DNA from: Boesenbergia rotunda
Taxonomy: Eukaryota > Streptophyta > Magnoliopsida > Zingiberales > Zingiberaceae
NCBI GenBank assembly: GCA_024364735.1
Contig: JAGFNQ010005229.1
Coordinates: 1 to 64,000, forward strand
Length of the DNA: 64,000 bases
Reading direction: 5' to 3'
Part shown: positions 9,958 to 21,532 of the stretch, piece after piece
Position numbering within the stretch: the first letter of the stretch is position 1
Layout: every line of letters begins with the position of its first letter
The notes under the pieces: model-generated
Told to the model about the DNA's origin: nothing
What the model saw: only the letters and a program-made list of their open reading frames with translations
The model's database searches: none
Program-made: the position numbers and the translations under genes

Positions 9958-11621
9958 ATGACCAGGTCTCTAGGTGCTGAATTAGAAGATTTCGATCCTG
10001 AGATTGAGAGGACCTTCAGAGTCAGGAGGAGCCAGGCCATTCTTACTGAGACTACAGATATCCCTCCACTTCAGACCATCTCCACTCACTCAGGCATTGA
10101 TATGGCAGACCACCAGAGAACCATGAAGGAGCTTGCAGCACCTGACGCTGCATTTCAGTACTCCAGCATAGCTTATCCAGAGCTAGAGGGTAATTTTGAG
10201 TTAAAATCTGGACTTATAAATTTGTTGCCAAAGTTTCAGGGTTTATCTGGGGAGGATCCAAACAGACACTTGCACGGGTTCCATGTAGTATGCTCTACTA
10301 TGAAGCCTCAGGGCGTTTCTGAAGAAGACATTAAGTTAAGAGCATTTCCTTTTACCTTGACTGGGGCTGCTAAGGATTGGTTGTATTATTTGCCCACTAG
10401 ACATGTTGCTAGTTGGATTGAAATGAAGAGAGCATTTTTAGAGAAGTTTTTTCCAGCATCAAGGACCGCCATTATCAGAAAAAGTATTTGTGGTATTCAA
10501 CAAGTAGTTGGAGAGTCCCTTTATGATTATTGGGAGAGGTTCAAGAAGTTATGCTCTAGCTGTCCTCAACACCAAATTAGTGAGCAACTTCTTGTGCAAT
10601 ATTTCTATGAAGGTTTATTACCTTTGGATAGGAGCATGATTGATGCGGCGGTAGGAGGAGCCTTAGTAAACAAAACTCCGGAGCAAGCTAGAGTACTCAT
10701 TTCTAACATGGCAGAGAATACTCAACAATTCGGGAGTAGAGCACTCACTACAAGAGGGGTCAATGAAGCTCAAGTGTTGCCTAGTGAACAAAAAGAAAGC
10801 AAGAGCTCATTGTTGGAGAGCCAATTGACAGAGTTGGCATCTTTAGTGAAGCAAATGGCATTGAACAATGTGAACAAAGCCTCAAATTTTCCAACAACTT
10901 CATTTCCAAATCAAGTTACAAGGGTATGTAGCATTTGTTCAAGCCAAGAACATAATTCAGACCTTTGTCCAAATCTCCAACAAGATGAATCGGTTGCGGC
11001 CTTGGCTAGAACTCAATTCCAACAAAGAAATGACCCTACTCATCTACCTACAATCCAGGTTGGAGGAACCATCCTAACTTGAGGTATGGAAACACTTTCT
11101 ATCAACAAGAGCCTCAAATTCAGATGTCACAGCAGCCTCAATCGACTTTTCCCCAGCAAACTCAGTTTCATCATCAATTTCAGCAAAATCAGCCCTCATT
11201 TCGGAGTTCACAGCAGCAATTTCCAGCAACAAATCACAACTTCCAGCAGGGTTTTCATACTTTTCATGATCAATTCCAGCACTCACAGCAGGGGTTTCAA
11301 AACTTTCAGCAGCCATTTCAGACATTTCAGAGTCAAAATCAGCAAAATCAGCCTCAAATGCATAATTTCCAGCATGGTTTTCACAATTTACAGCAGCCTT
11401 CCTCCACCTTTTCAGCCCCACAAAAGTCATATGCAAGCTATGGGAGTTCTAGTGGTTTAAATTCGCAACAACAACAAAATATGGAGGAGCTAATGCAACA
11501 CATGCTACAACAACAACAAATCAATTTGTTTCAACAACAAAACCAACAAAGGACGGAAACAACTTTGCAAAACATTGAGAGAACACTTGGACAACTAGCT
11601 AGTGGGATCAATCAGAATTGA
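9958..11621 (+). pseudogene. Athila gag (one frameshift, one terminal stop)
   Basis: The frame 9958-11082 encodes an N-terminal segment typical of Athila gag, then the gag core (AFPFTLTGAAKDWLYYLP, WIEMKRAFLEKFFPA, ESLYDYWERFKKLC) and a CX2CX4HX4C zinc knuckle (CSICSSQEHNSDLC, about 10927-10970). A single missing base at about 11033-11036 moves the continuation into the frame of 11079-11621, a Gln/Phe/His-rich tail. A stop at 11619-11621 separates this from the protease frame, which runs on in the same register. Gag would build the particle. The start ATG sits 145 bases after the PBS. Confidence 0.88.
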
Positions 11622-13358
11622 GCTCAAGGATCAAGTCAACTACCTTCCCAAACTATTCCTAATCCTAAAGGAAATGTGAGTGCTATTTATTTAAGGAGTG
11701 GGAAGGTCACTTCATCTCCGAAGAATCCAAGAGCAGATTTTTCAGAAAATCGGACAGCAACTGCGATTCTAGCTCAGAAAATGCATGAAATGACTTCAAA
11801 TTCAGCTGATTCCACCCCTAGCCCGTACCCAACCCTTTCCTCAAGTAACCCTCCAAATTTGGTGGCAAACGGAGAAGAAAACAGTGCCGAGACGCAAGGG
11901 ACAGCAACCACTACGCAGGTGACAGCCCAGCAGAATTCAGCCTCTCCACTTCCGGCCAAAGTGGATGATTTTAGGGTTCCTTTGCCTTTTCCACAAGGGA
12001 GAACTCCAACCAAAAGACATGTGGAGGAGGAGAAAACAAAAGAGTATAATGAGTTGGTGAAACTTTTTAGAAAAGTTGAAATTAATGTACCCTTGCTGAC
12101 GATGATTAAACAGGTTCCTAAGTACGCAAAATTTTTGAAAGATCTTTGTATTCACAAGAAGAGGCTTAAGGAAAATGAGTTAGTCAGCATGGGGAAGAAT
12201 GTTTCATCACTTATCCATACCATCCCTCAGAAATGTGAAGACCCTGGCATGTTCACTGTATCTTGTGAAATAGGAAGCACCACGCTACATGATGCTATGC
12301 TTGATTTAGGAGCTTCTATTAATGTCATGCCCAGGACAGTCTTCCAGATGCTTGGCATTGGTCCTCTACAGCCCACGGGAGTTGTGATTCAGCTTGCAGA
12401 CAGAAGCCAGACCCGCCCAGCAGGGGTTATTGAAGATGTATTGGTTAAAGTGAAAGAGCTGATTTTCCCTGCGGATTTCTACATTCTAGACATGGAGGGA
12501 GAATATCTTGCACGTAGATCTCCACTTATCCTTGGGAGGCCTTTTCTGAAGACTGCCAAAACGAAGATTGATGTTTATGCTGGCACACTCTCTATGGAGG
12601 TGGGAGACACAGTAGTCCAGTTTAGCCTTTTTGATGCTATGAAGCATCCGAGGGAGGATCACTCCATCAGGAGCGTGGATATTCTTGATGAGCTGGAGCA
12701 GACAGAGATAGAGGCTGAGGGAGTAATTGCTGCTGAGACTGAGGAATTTTCAGAAAACATTTCAGATGCTTTTACAGCTGGAGAGATTACTCTAGGTGTA
12801 GGGGATTGCAAAGAGCCCCAGGGACCACCACCATTTCCGCAAAGTGTAGGGGATTGCACAAAGCCCCAAGGATCACTTATTCCAGTTGAGTGCTTACTAG
12901 AACTTGAACCTGATATGGACCCTATACTTGACCAGGAGGTAGCTATGGACACATCTATCATTATGGAACCGCGAGGTATTTTTCAGTGCGATCAGGTAAG
13001 TATTTCTTTTATTTTTTTGGATACATCAAGAGGGGCACCAAAAGTTGATTTTATTGGCTGCGATACATTTCTTGATTTGTCATGTGTGGGGAATAATTGG
13101 GAAAATTTCATTGGAACATCCAAAATAGATTTCATTGATTATGATAAGTTTCTTGATGCATCTTGGATAGGTATTCATTGTGAAAAAATTTTTGAGTTAC
13201 CTAAAATTGATTTTATTGGATGTGATGCACTTTTGGATATATTTTATGCAAAGACTGATATTATTTTATTTCCTTCTTACCCTGCACGCTTGAGAGGGGT
13301 ATTACAGGATTTTGCAGGGCCCAGAAGACTTCTGGAGTGGGAGCTTCATTTGAACTGA
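11622..13358 (+). pseudogene. Athila aspartic protease ORF with novel C-terminal repeats
   Basis: Same frame as the gag tail; the first Met is at 11676. Early residues include the conserved SAIYLRSGK block of Athila gag-pro. The retropepsin is near 12240-12640, with active-site DLGAS (12302-12318), a VIQLADRS segment and LILGRPFL. After it, where RT should begin, there is an acidic linker holding two copies of a VGDC.(K/T)(E/K)PQG motif (about 12800-12875). Then come three diverged copies, about 37 residues each, of a (V/I)DFIGCD..LD unit (about 13040-13250), followed by a stop. The protease would mature Gag. The repeat region matches nothing I know. Confidence 0.8.
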
Positions 13359-13373
13359 CTAAAACCTCTTGAA

Positions 13374-13667
13374 ATGAGTCCCAAAAAGAATAAAGAGGGA
13401 GTAGATTTTACTTTAATTCGAAACACTCTACCTCTTACATGGGTCTTGTATTTAAATAATCTTCGTCCACCTGAACAGGTTGCAGTTAAGTCCAAGTGTG
13501 GGGGAGCGATGCACTGTAAACTTGAAGAAATGGAAGAAGCTCTTTCACACGCCCAGACTCCTCCATTACCACGGTGGAGGCTTTTTCTTGACAGACTCCG
13601 ACCACCAGAAATAAAAGGGAGTTTGATTTTTGTTGCCTTTTCCTTTATTGCATGTTTTCACTCTTAA
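13374..13667 (+). CDS. Small ORF with duplicated W-x5-L-RPPE motif, unknown
   Basis: A 97-codon frame starting 15 bases after the protease ORF stop. It contains two related blocks, TWVLYLNNLRPPE and RWRLFLDRLRPPE, about 45 residues apart, and a hydrophobic C-terminus. An AAGTGTGGGGGAG sequence like the element's polypurine tract falls inside it (13494-13506). I do not recognise a family. It may be a degraded downstream part of the protease polyprotein rather than an independent gene. Confidence 0.35.
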   Translation: MSPKKNKEGVDFTLIRNTLPLTWVLYLNNLRPPEQVAVKSKCGGAMHCKLEEMEEALSHAQTPPLPRWRLFLDRLRPPEIKGSLIFVAFSFIACFHS

Positions 13668-16616
13668 AAAAAAATGAGTTCTTGTTAATAAATAAGTGAG
13701 TAGAGTAACATGACATGAATAAAATCATTGTAAATATGCTTGAGTACGATTTTGCTTTGGATTCTTAATTGAGGATTTGAGATGGATTATTTTTACCTAG
13801 TGAGAATAGCCTTATTTTGTGATACACATATGTTATTGTGCTCTAGAACTTGCTTATATTCTTTCAAAATCATATTTCAATGGATGGATCACATCTATAG
13901 GGACTAATCAATTTGTTTACCTCTTCAATTCAATCTTGGCAAAAAGCATGTCTATTCTATTTACCCTTCCTTATTGCTAATCTTAACTCTAATTTTCTAT
14001 GGATTTGTTTGCTTGGGGTGTTTTTCTTGATGCTACTTTGCCCGAGACGGACAAAGAATTAAGTGTGGGGGGAGTGATTAGTGATTTGGAATCAATTTGT
14101 ATCAAAAGAGAAAATTCATGTCAAAAAGGAAATTTTTTTGCCAACTTGAAGCCAAATGGATGCCAAGGTTTGAAAATGGAATGCAATTTGAACAGCAGCT
14201 ATAAATTGATGTGTAATTTCAGAAATGAATGTCTTTGAAGCTGATCTGAAGTGGATGCAGAAAATTTTAAAGCAGGAAACAAGCTGTGCCGAGTGCTGGA
14301 AGATGGAGGTTAATAAAATCTGAGAAAAGCTGGAACAAGCTGAGTTCAAGGAGAATGATTTGGTCAGCAAGATTTGGAATCATGGAAATTACATAGCTGT
14401 GTTTAAGTTTGAATTGAGGGCTGTTAAATCTGAATTGAAGCAGTCCCAGATCAGAAGAAGTGTGTGAGCTGACCAAATTCTGGGAAATGCTGAAAATGCC
14501 AAATCTGAACTGCATTGGAATTGTAGCTGCCGAGTACCACAGTTGAGAGCCTCTGAAATGAGAAACTGAAAAGGGAATAGCTGTAAGTTGAAAGAAGCTG
14601 GCACAAGATGAAAGTATCAAAAGATTGCAGAGAATTGCAGCTGCATAAAAGCTGTTAAAAAGCTAAAACCTGAGCAGGAATTTTCAGATCAAGAGCAGAA
14701 CTTAAAAGGCTGAAAGAAACTGAGTTAAAAGCTGAGAAAAATGTGAATTTAAGCAAGGGAGAACTGTAACATGCCGAGCATGACTTGGAGCTGTGCTGAA
14801 GCTGAAATTGAACTGCAATTGACGCTGAAAAACAAAAAAAAACTGTGTGCCAAGATCTGAGTGGCACGCAACCACCAAATTGAAGCTGAAATCTGTGCCA
14901 AGGTTTTTAAATGGAGTAGAAATCCAATCTACTGATTTAGGAATGGAATGGAATGTTTTGCAGCTATGTTAACTTGAAACCAATTGCAGGAATTCGTTGC
15001 AAAGTGAATTCGGAGGAAGAAGAAGCTTGAAACAAAACAGAATTATCTAAACCCTGCTAGAAGTTTATTGCATGCTAAATAAAAGCAGGAAGGGTTGCAA
15101 AGAAGCTGGAATTATCTAAACCAATGTTGAGAAGCCGAAATCTGATACTTAAATGGTTTGAAGCAGCTGAAAATCTGATTAGCATTGCATAGAAAAATTT
15201 CTGCCGAGAGCTGGAATTTGATATCCTGCTGAAGTCAAGCTGAATGGAAGGCTGATGAAGTGAGAATTGCAGCCGAATTGAATCTGAATAGAAGATGAAA
15301 CAATCTGATCTCCAGCTGAAGACAATCTGATTTAAATTCTGGAGATGAGGCTGAGTGAAGACTGGTCAAAAGTTGAGAAAAGAAAAAAAAAATTTGCTGA
15401 AACTGCATTGCAGCAGTCTAAAAAAAAAAGAATCTAAATTGTAATCTGCCGAGAGACTTGTAGCTGCTGAAATGCTACAATCTGAATTGAAGCCGAACCA
15501 AGCTAGAAATGCAGTAAGGTTGAGAAAGCAAGCTGAGAATGCAGCTGAGGAAGGAAAGAATGCAACCGAATTGGACACAAAACAGAAATGCAGTGAGGAA
15601 ATTTTTGGTACCAAGTTGAAGCTGAATTGGTTTGTTTAGGATATGTTTGTTGAACTCATCCACAGCTGATTAGAACGAGAAAGAGTTCCATATCAGAAAC
15701 AGAATGCATTAGGGCTGAACACAAGCTGAACACAAAGAAAAAAAATAAAAAATAGATGTGTACCAACTTGAGCAGAATTGGATTCTCTAGGAGCTGTGAA
15801 TCAAGGAATGAAGCACACAAAGGTGTCACAAAGTGTTGAGAGCAACCACTGCTGGACAGAACAGAAGAAAATTTCAGCTAAGAAGAAAGAAAAAAAAAAG
15901 GGCACACAAGGGAGTTTCGACCTCATGAATTTAATGGAATGCTTCTCATCCAAATCCAAGCTTTGCATCACTACATCTTGAGCTTTACTAGAGAGAAAGA
16001 AAAAAAATCAGGAAAGAAGATGGAGCAAGAAATGTGGCACACATAGACAAAACTTGGCACAATGGAGTCAAATGGAGGTTTCTTCATCCAAATCAAAAGA
16101 ATTATTCAAATTGGACTCCATCAGACTTTGGAATTCACTAGGGGACTGATAAGAGGGCAAAGTTCATTGGAAACATCCTCAAGCACTCAAGTCTTCCACT
16201 TTATCAATTTCTCCATCTCCTTGGCTTTTAATTCACTCCTTACCATTTTCTATGTCTTTCTTTGTTTTTATAGATGTTGATCCTATCATGATAAATGGTA
16301 GAGAATAGATAATAAGCAAGCCTATGGTAGTGCAAGAGGCATGTGTGTTTGAGTGAGCTCCACTTCCATCATCAACTTAGAATTTAAGGAGAGAGCCACC
16401 ACTATTTTCCTTGAAAGGCTAGTGATTTAGATTCATCTCAATGACTCATGATAGATGAAGAGGCCAAGTTGTTGATTTAAGGACAAGATAGTAATCCATA
16501 GAGCTTAGATTTATGAGAATTGGCAACCCTAGGTAATTTCTTTTCAATTGCTTCTAATTATGCTTGAGTAAATCTAGGGGATACTTATTTACTATTTTCG
16601 CGAGACGCTCAAGGCT
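13668..16616 (+). other. Non-coding, purine-skewed region replacing pol
   Basis: Nearly 3 kb without a credible coding frame. From about 14150 to 15800 the plus strand is dominated by GCTGAA/CTGAAATT-type words with little C, giving long meaningless Ser/Phe/Leu-rich frames on the other strand. A second polypurine-like copy lies at 14061-14074. No RT, RNase H or integrase motif was found in any frame. Confidence 0.7.
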
Positions 16617-16630
16617 AAGTGTGGGGGAGT
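16617..16630 (+). other. Polypurine tract of Athila element 2
   Basis: AAGTGTGGGGGAGT directly abuts the 3' LTR start at 16631, where plus-strand DNA synthesis would be primed. Confidence 0.8.
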
Positions 16631-18942
16631 TGATAGATTCCATTTTATTGATCATTTGAGTGGTTTAAATCCCTGTTTGATCTATGTTTTTATTGCTAAA
16701 AGTGTGAAATTGCCCTAGGTTTTAGAACTTATTCATATTTTGGACTTAATTGCAAAATTACATATATTTGAGTTAATTGGCCACTAAATTCTTAATCTAT
16801 TTTTGTAGGCATCAAGGTTCAAGGATCCAGGGCATATTGGGTCAAACTCGAGTCGGAATTGACCCGGATCAGATTATCAAGATCACGATTAAATCCGGGC
16901 CGTTCGATTCGAAAGCGGCTAGATCTGAGCCATCCGGGATGATCTGAAGCTATCCGAGCTAGAGCTAGGGTTGATCAAGCACCCTGATCAAGATCTGAAG
17001 GTTTCATCACAATCAGAGCTCAATCAACCGTTGGATCAAGCTTGGAGGGCTCTAGAGCGTCCATTCACAGATAGAGTTTATCTGGACCATCCGTTGCACA
17101 TCTGGAGGATCCAAGCTAACACAAGGCAGATCCTGACCTCAGATCAACATCCACAAAGTTTGGCTCAAATCAGACTAAGATCAGCCGTTGGATTGAAGCA
17201 AATCGATCTGAGCCGTCCATTGATTAATACTTAAGGAAAAACTCCACAGAGCTTACCCTTGTCGCGTCTTCAGCCAGCCTCCACTGTTCTTCGCCGTTCT
17301 TCCTCGTTTCTTCATCGTTCTTCAAAATTTTTGCTTCCATGAAGGCGTGACCACCTCATCTTCCAATCCAGATCGAGAATCGAGTCTTTGGTGATCAAGG
17401 TTTGAAGAATTCTGCTCAATTGCGCTGGAACAGGGGATTTCTTGAGGGTTTCGGGAATCCTCAGTCCGATCACTTCCTTCTCAACCACAGTCCATTTCCA
17501 AGCTTCCAAATCATTTGTAGGGGTTCTCAAGTGATCTCAGAAGTTTCCCAAATCGTCCTCGCAGCTCCATCAATTGAGAACGAAGAAATCGGATGGAAAA
17601 TTTCAGCAAGCGCAGATTTGATGCAAATTCAATTTCAGAATTGATTGTCCACTGATTTGCTGAGCCTAGGGGTTCGAAGCCGGTTCTTGATTGACAACCA
17701 AGAATTTCTTGAGCTCGAGAGGGGTTGAGGTGTAGCTTAGATGTTTAGTTTTCATGTTTTGTAGCTGTAATCGAAATTCTGCGCATGTTCTGTTTTTGCA
17801 GTTTCTTTCCAGCAATCTTAGCTGTAATTCTGAGTTGTTTTAGCTAAATTAGGATTTAAACCTTAGAGATCAGTCAGTTAGGAACCTGTTTGGTGATAGT
17901 TGGAGTTAAATTTCAGTTGAATCATAGTGTTAAATCTTGCGTGCCAATTTCCCTGCTGTGTGCCATTTCATTTCTGAAATTTTCATTCAGTTTCTGAGTT
18001 TGTCTCAGATTCTTGATTTTCTGAGTTGTTTCCGAGTTCTTAGTTATCAATCTTTGCTTTAGCATTAGGTAGATAGAGTGTTTAGTTTAAACAGCACTTA
18101 ATTGTAGTTTTTCATAACCCAAAGTTAGTTTGCGTGCCACTCTTAAATCTGAAATTTCTGCAGATTTCCGAATTTGCTAGGGTTGCTTGTTTGCCAAATT
18201 GTCTCTGGTTTTCATCATTAATTCCTGCCTTCGAGTCCAATATGTGTTTGCTTAGTTAACATATAACTTGGTTTTGGTTTTCTGCAATTGAATCCATGTT
18301 ATTAGCTTAGCAAGCATCACAATTCTGAAATTCTGATTTCATTACTGCAATTCCTTTAATTCTGCTTTACTTTTCTTTGCTTTAGTTGGTGTCCAAGTGA
18401 GCTGGTTCTTCATCCATTCCTGTCAAATACTTCAGTGATAGTTGCGTGCTAAATTGCATTCGGTCAGCTTGCCAAGTTGTTCATTGATACTTGTTCAATT
18501 TATGAATTTTGCATGTGTTTCCTTATGTCCATCTAGTTTGTTTTCGAAAAGTCCATAACTGCTTTTACTTTATTTCTTGGCATTTCTTTTGTGTTTGAAA
18601 TCAGAAAACAGTTGCCATAAAAACTTTGTAAGTGCTTTAATTAGGGTTCCATTAGTTGAGTTTTCCCTTTAGATACAACTTCTTGTTTAGTGCATTACTT
18701 TAAGATTCTTCAATTTTCATTACAATTTCAATTTTGATTGTATTCCAATCCCAATCACTTATTTCGAAACCCAAAACAAAAACGATACATAAACACAAGT
18801 TTGAATCAAGCAAGACAACTATCCCCGAGAAAAATACGACCTGTGGCCCCTATATTACATTTCCATAATTTTTATTGTAAAAGGGTTTCCAGCACTTCAT
18901 TGATATTTAAATTTGATGAGCCCATACATTTCGTGACAAATT
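16631..18942 (+). repeat. 3' LTR of Athila element 2 (3' end truncated)
   Basis: It starts TGATAGATTCC. From 17950 it is homologous to the 5' LTR at 8783-9789. About 2.3 kb remains. It breaks off after CGTGACAAA, about 30 bases short of the expected TGTCA end, and runs straight into TTATGATAAGTTTCTTGAT. That closely matches internal sequence of the protease ORF at about 13138-13158. Confidence 0.8.
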
Positions 18943-20224
18943 ATGATAAGTTTCTTGATTGCATCTTTTAGTGGAATGAATCCTCATTAATGAGTCGGGT
19001 TTGGATCCATTAGCAAGCTAAGACCCAACTCCTCCTCATGATCTCTATCGTAGCCCTATATATATACCCCCATATGCCATGATACCAAGTTAATTTTTTT
19101 TAGAATTAATCTAAGGTAAGACAAAGAAAACCCTGATCTATTCTCTCCCCCTCGGTTGAGCAGCGCCGAACAAACAGCAAGACTGTTTGTTTTTTTTCCC
19201 ATACAGAAGCGGCGCCGAAGGAAAAAACAGCAATGGCTGTTTTTCTCTCCAAGCAGAAGCGGCGCAGGCACCAATCGAAAACAGCAGTGGATGTTTCTCC
19301 ACTCGTGAGATGCACGGCTGTGCATGCAAACGGTCGTTCATGCAAACAGCAGTGGCTGTTTTGCTTCTTCTCCATGCGTGAAGCAATGGGATGCACGGCC
19401 GTTCATACAAACGGCAGCGGCGTTGTCCTTCTCCATGCAGCAGTGCAGCCGGCGCTTCTTTAACACAACCGTGGCTTCTCCATGTTGTGGCGTGAGTTTT
19501 CTGTGGGGAAGAAAAATGGTTCACGTGATTTTCTCAAAGGAAGAAAGGTTACACACAAAACTTTTCTTAAGGGAAGGGAATTGCGTGACCTTGAGTTGTT
19601 CACATAATTTTCTCAAAGGAAGAGAAGTTGCACATGTAACTTTTCTCGAGGGAAGAAAATTGCATAGGTTTCAGAGGGAGCAATGATTTTTCTCAAGGGA
19701 GAAAAGTTGTTTACGCAATTTTTCTCAAGGGAAGAAAAATCTACCTAGGGTTTGTGTTTGGAGTATCTTCTTCCTTGCAGTGGCCGACGGCATCCCTTTG
19801 GTTAGGGATTGGTTGGCACAAGAAAAAGGGATCGACTTGATGATCACGGTTCTTGGTAGATCGTCGCTCACACGACGTCCAAGAGGGGATGGTCATACGG
19901 TAGAAGATCATAAGGTAATGGAAGGTATAATTCTTCCTGAGCTCCTTTGCTTATTTTTGTGCCTTGTTTATTTACCTCATCATTTCATGTTAGTTACTTA
20001 ATTATTTTGATTCTGAATCATAGTCAATAATTAATTAACTGGACCCTGACCATAAACACAAAAGTCGGCGATCCACTCGCCGCCTTTTCTGTGGTAGAAC
20101 GATCAAGCAAATTACAAAGCCGATTTTTGTAATTGGCCGAGTTGTAATTTGGATCGTTCGATACGGCATGCGACGGTCGTTGGGAGATGGGTCTCCATTC
20201 AGATTAAGTTTTTAATCCGTAGAC
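18943..20224 (+). repeat. LTR/leader of a Tat-like element with two hairpin/tandem arrays
   Basis: The first 20-30 bases are an Athila scrap. A TATATATATACC box at about 19053-19064 is followed by five hairpins of the AAACAGC/GCTGTTT type (19181-19430). Then come about six imperfect copies of a roughly 45-base unit centred on TTTTCTCAAGGGAAGAAAA (19510-19740). A degenerate CGCCTTTTCTGTGGTAGAAC at about 20080-20100 resembles the PBS region usual for Tat elements. Exact LTR borders cannot be fixed because no partner LTR is in the window. Confidence 0.5.
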
Positions 20225-20370
20225 ATGGAGAGGTCTCTCGGAACGACCAAGTATTCACTTAGGAAACCCGTCAAGCCATACCCAACACTGTGGTTGGAGG
20301 AAGGATTAGGGAAGAGGGAAGATCCTAAGGCTTCTCAAAGGCACCCTCTACCCCTTTCCCACTGGATATT

Positions 20371-21229
20371 GTGGAAGATCCCATGCCGAAGCAGTTTCGC
20401 GGGCCTGGGATTGCCGACTTCGACAAAAAGACAGATTCGGAAGATCATGTCTGCAAGTTTGAGAATGCGGCACCCCTTCACCAATACACTGATGGCGTAA
20501 AGTGTTGGGTATTTTTGAACACACTATCGGGGCCCGCCCAACGATGGTTCTAGAGGCTACCCCTGGGTTCCATCAACTCCTTCATGGAGTTTAGAACCTC
20601 TTTCCTCCATCATTTTGGTTGCAGCCGTCGCTATCAGAAGACGACGTTGAACTTATTCGCCCTCAATCAGAAGTCGAAAGAACCACTCAAAGATTACATC
20701 CAGCGGTTCAACCGAGTGGTGCAGGATGTGCCGGCCGCAACATCGGAGATCCTCGTTAGCGCTTACACTCAGGGGCTCTCTGAAAGGGATTTCTTCCTAT
20801 CTTTGGTAAAAAAATCCACCTACCACCTTCGATTACTTGCTATGGCGTTCTGTCAAGCACGTCAACGTGGAGGAAGTGCGACATGCCCACCGCAAGGAAC
20901 CAGCCGGGGTCCCTGCTCAGACCGTTGTACGGTCAGAGAGGAGGGAACCTCCGGCTCCAACCCGGGGAAAAGATCTTCGCCCAGGGAAAGATCAGTGGAC
21001 TGGTAAGCGAAAGGTGGTGGAGACATTTGACACCCAGCAGCCAGAGCCGCTGATGAGGTACTACGTCTTCCATGGTAGTACGACACACTCCACCGAGGAA
21101 TATCATGTCTTGAAGAAAAAATTGAGTGAGGAAGCAGATCCCAATCCTCGAAGGAAGTGGAAGAAGACGGGGTATCGCCGGAGGTCCCCTCGGTGGAGCT
21201 TTTCTCCTCGTAATCGATTGTCAGGATAA
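20371..21229 (+). pseudogene. Tat-like gag, broken
   Basis: Frame 20371-20553 gives the start of the capsid domain and stops at TAG 20551-20553. The same frame resumes at 20584 with FRTSFLHHFGCSRRYQKTT, FALNQKSKEPLKDYIQRFN and VVQDVPAATSEI, the classic gag core. A frameshift near 20850 moves the continuation to the frame ending at 21229, with Arg/Lys-rich and Pro-rich sequence and a YYVFHGSTTHSTEEYHVLKK segment that replaces the usual CCHC knuckle in Tat gag. The frame then degrades until a solo LTR interrupts at 21533. Confidence 0.82.
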
Positions 21230-21532
21230 AACGAAGCCCTACATCGACCTCGGTCACGTTCGAGGGGGAGGAGTCGGGAGGCTGCACCTTGTCGGTCTCC
21301 CTCATTGGAACGAGACCCCAAGAAGAGCAAGGCCCCTGCACGTGGTCCGCCTTCTGGCCACGTGGGAGGTGATCTCGGGAGGACCTACCGGAGGAGATTC
21401 CCACCGGATGAGGAAGGCTCACACCCGTCGGCTGGAGAACTACACCATCGGGATGAGCCAGAGCCAGCATCAAGGTCCTACAATCTCCTTTGGCCCTGAG
21501 GACTTGGAGGACGTAGAAACTCCCCACGATGT

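Larger units (their letters stand above)
8783..18942 (+). mobile_element. Athila-type element 2: gag-protease only, no pol
   Basis: Order: truncated 5' LTR (8783-9789), tRNA-Asp-type PBS (9796-9812), gag (9958 to about 11621), protease ORF (to 13358), a small ORF, about 3 kb of non-coding sequence, polypurine tract (16617-16630) and 3' LTR (16631-18942). RT, RNase H and integrase are absent in all frames, so this is a non-autonomous Athila derivative, probably moved by a relative. The 5' LTR lacks about its first 1.3 kb. The 3' LTR lacks about its last 30 bases and is joined to a scrap resembling the element's own repeat region. Confidence 0.85.

Noticed and set aside
14116..15663. Several minus-strand Ser/Phe/Leu-rich frames in the Athila spacer
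   Set aside because: They arise from the GCTGAA-type skew and have no domains, starts or conservation.
19056..19686. Overlapping Cys/Arg-rich frames on both strands
   Set aside because: They track the AAACAGC hairpins and CT-rich leader in all frames; the internal similarity comes from DNA repeats, not protein.
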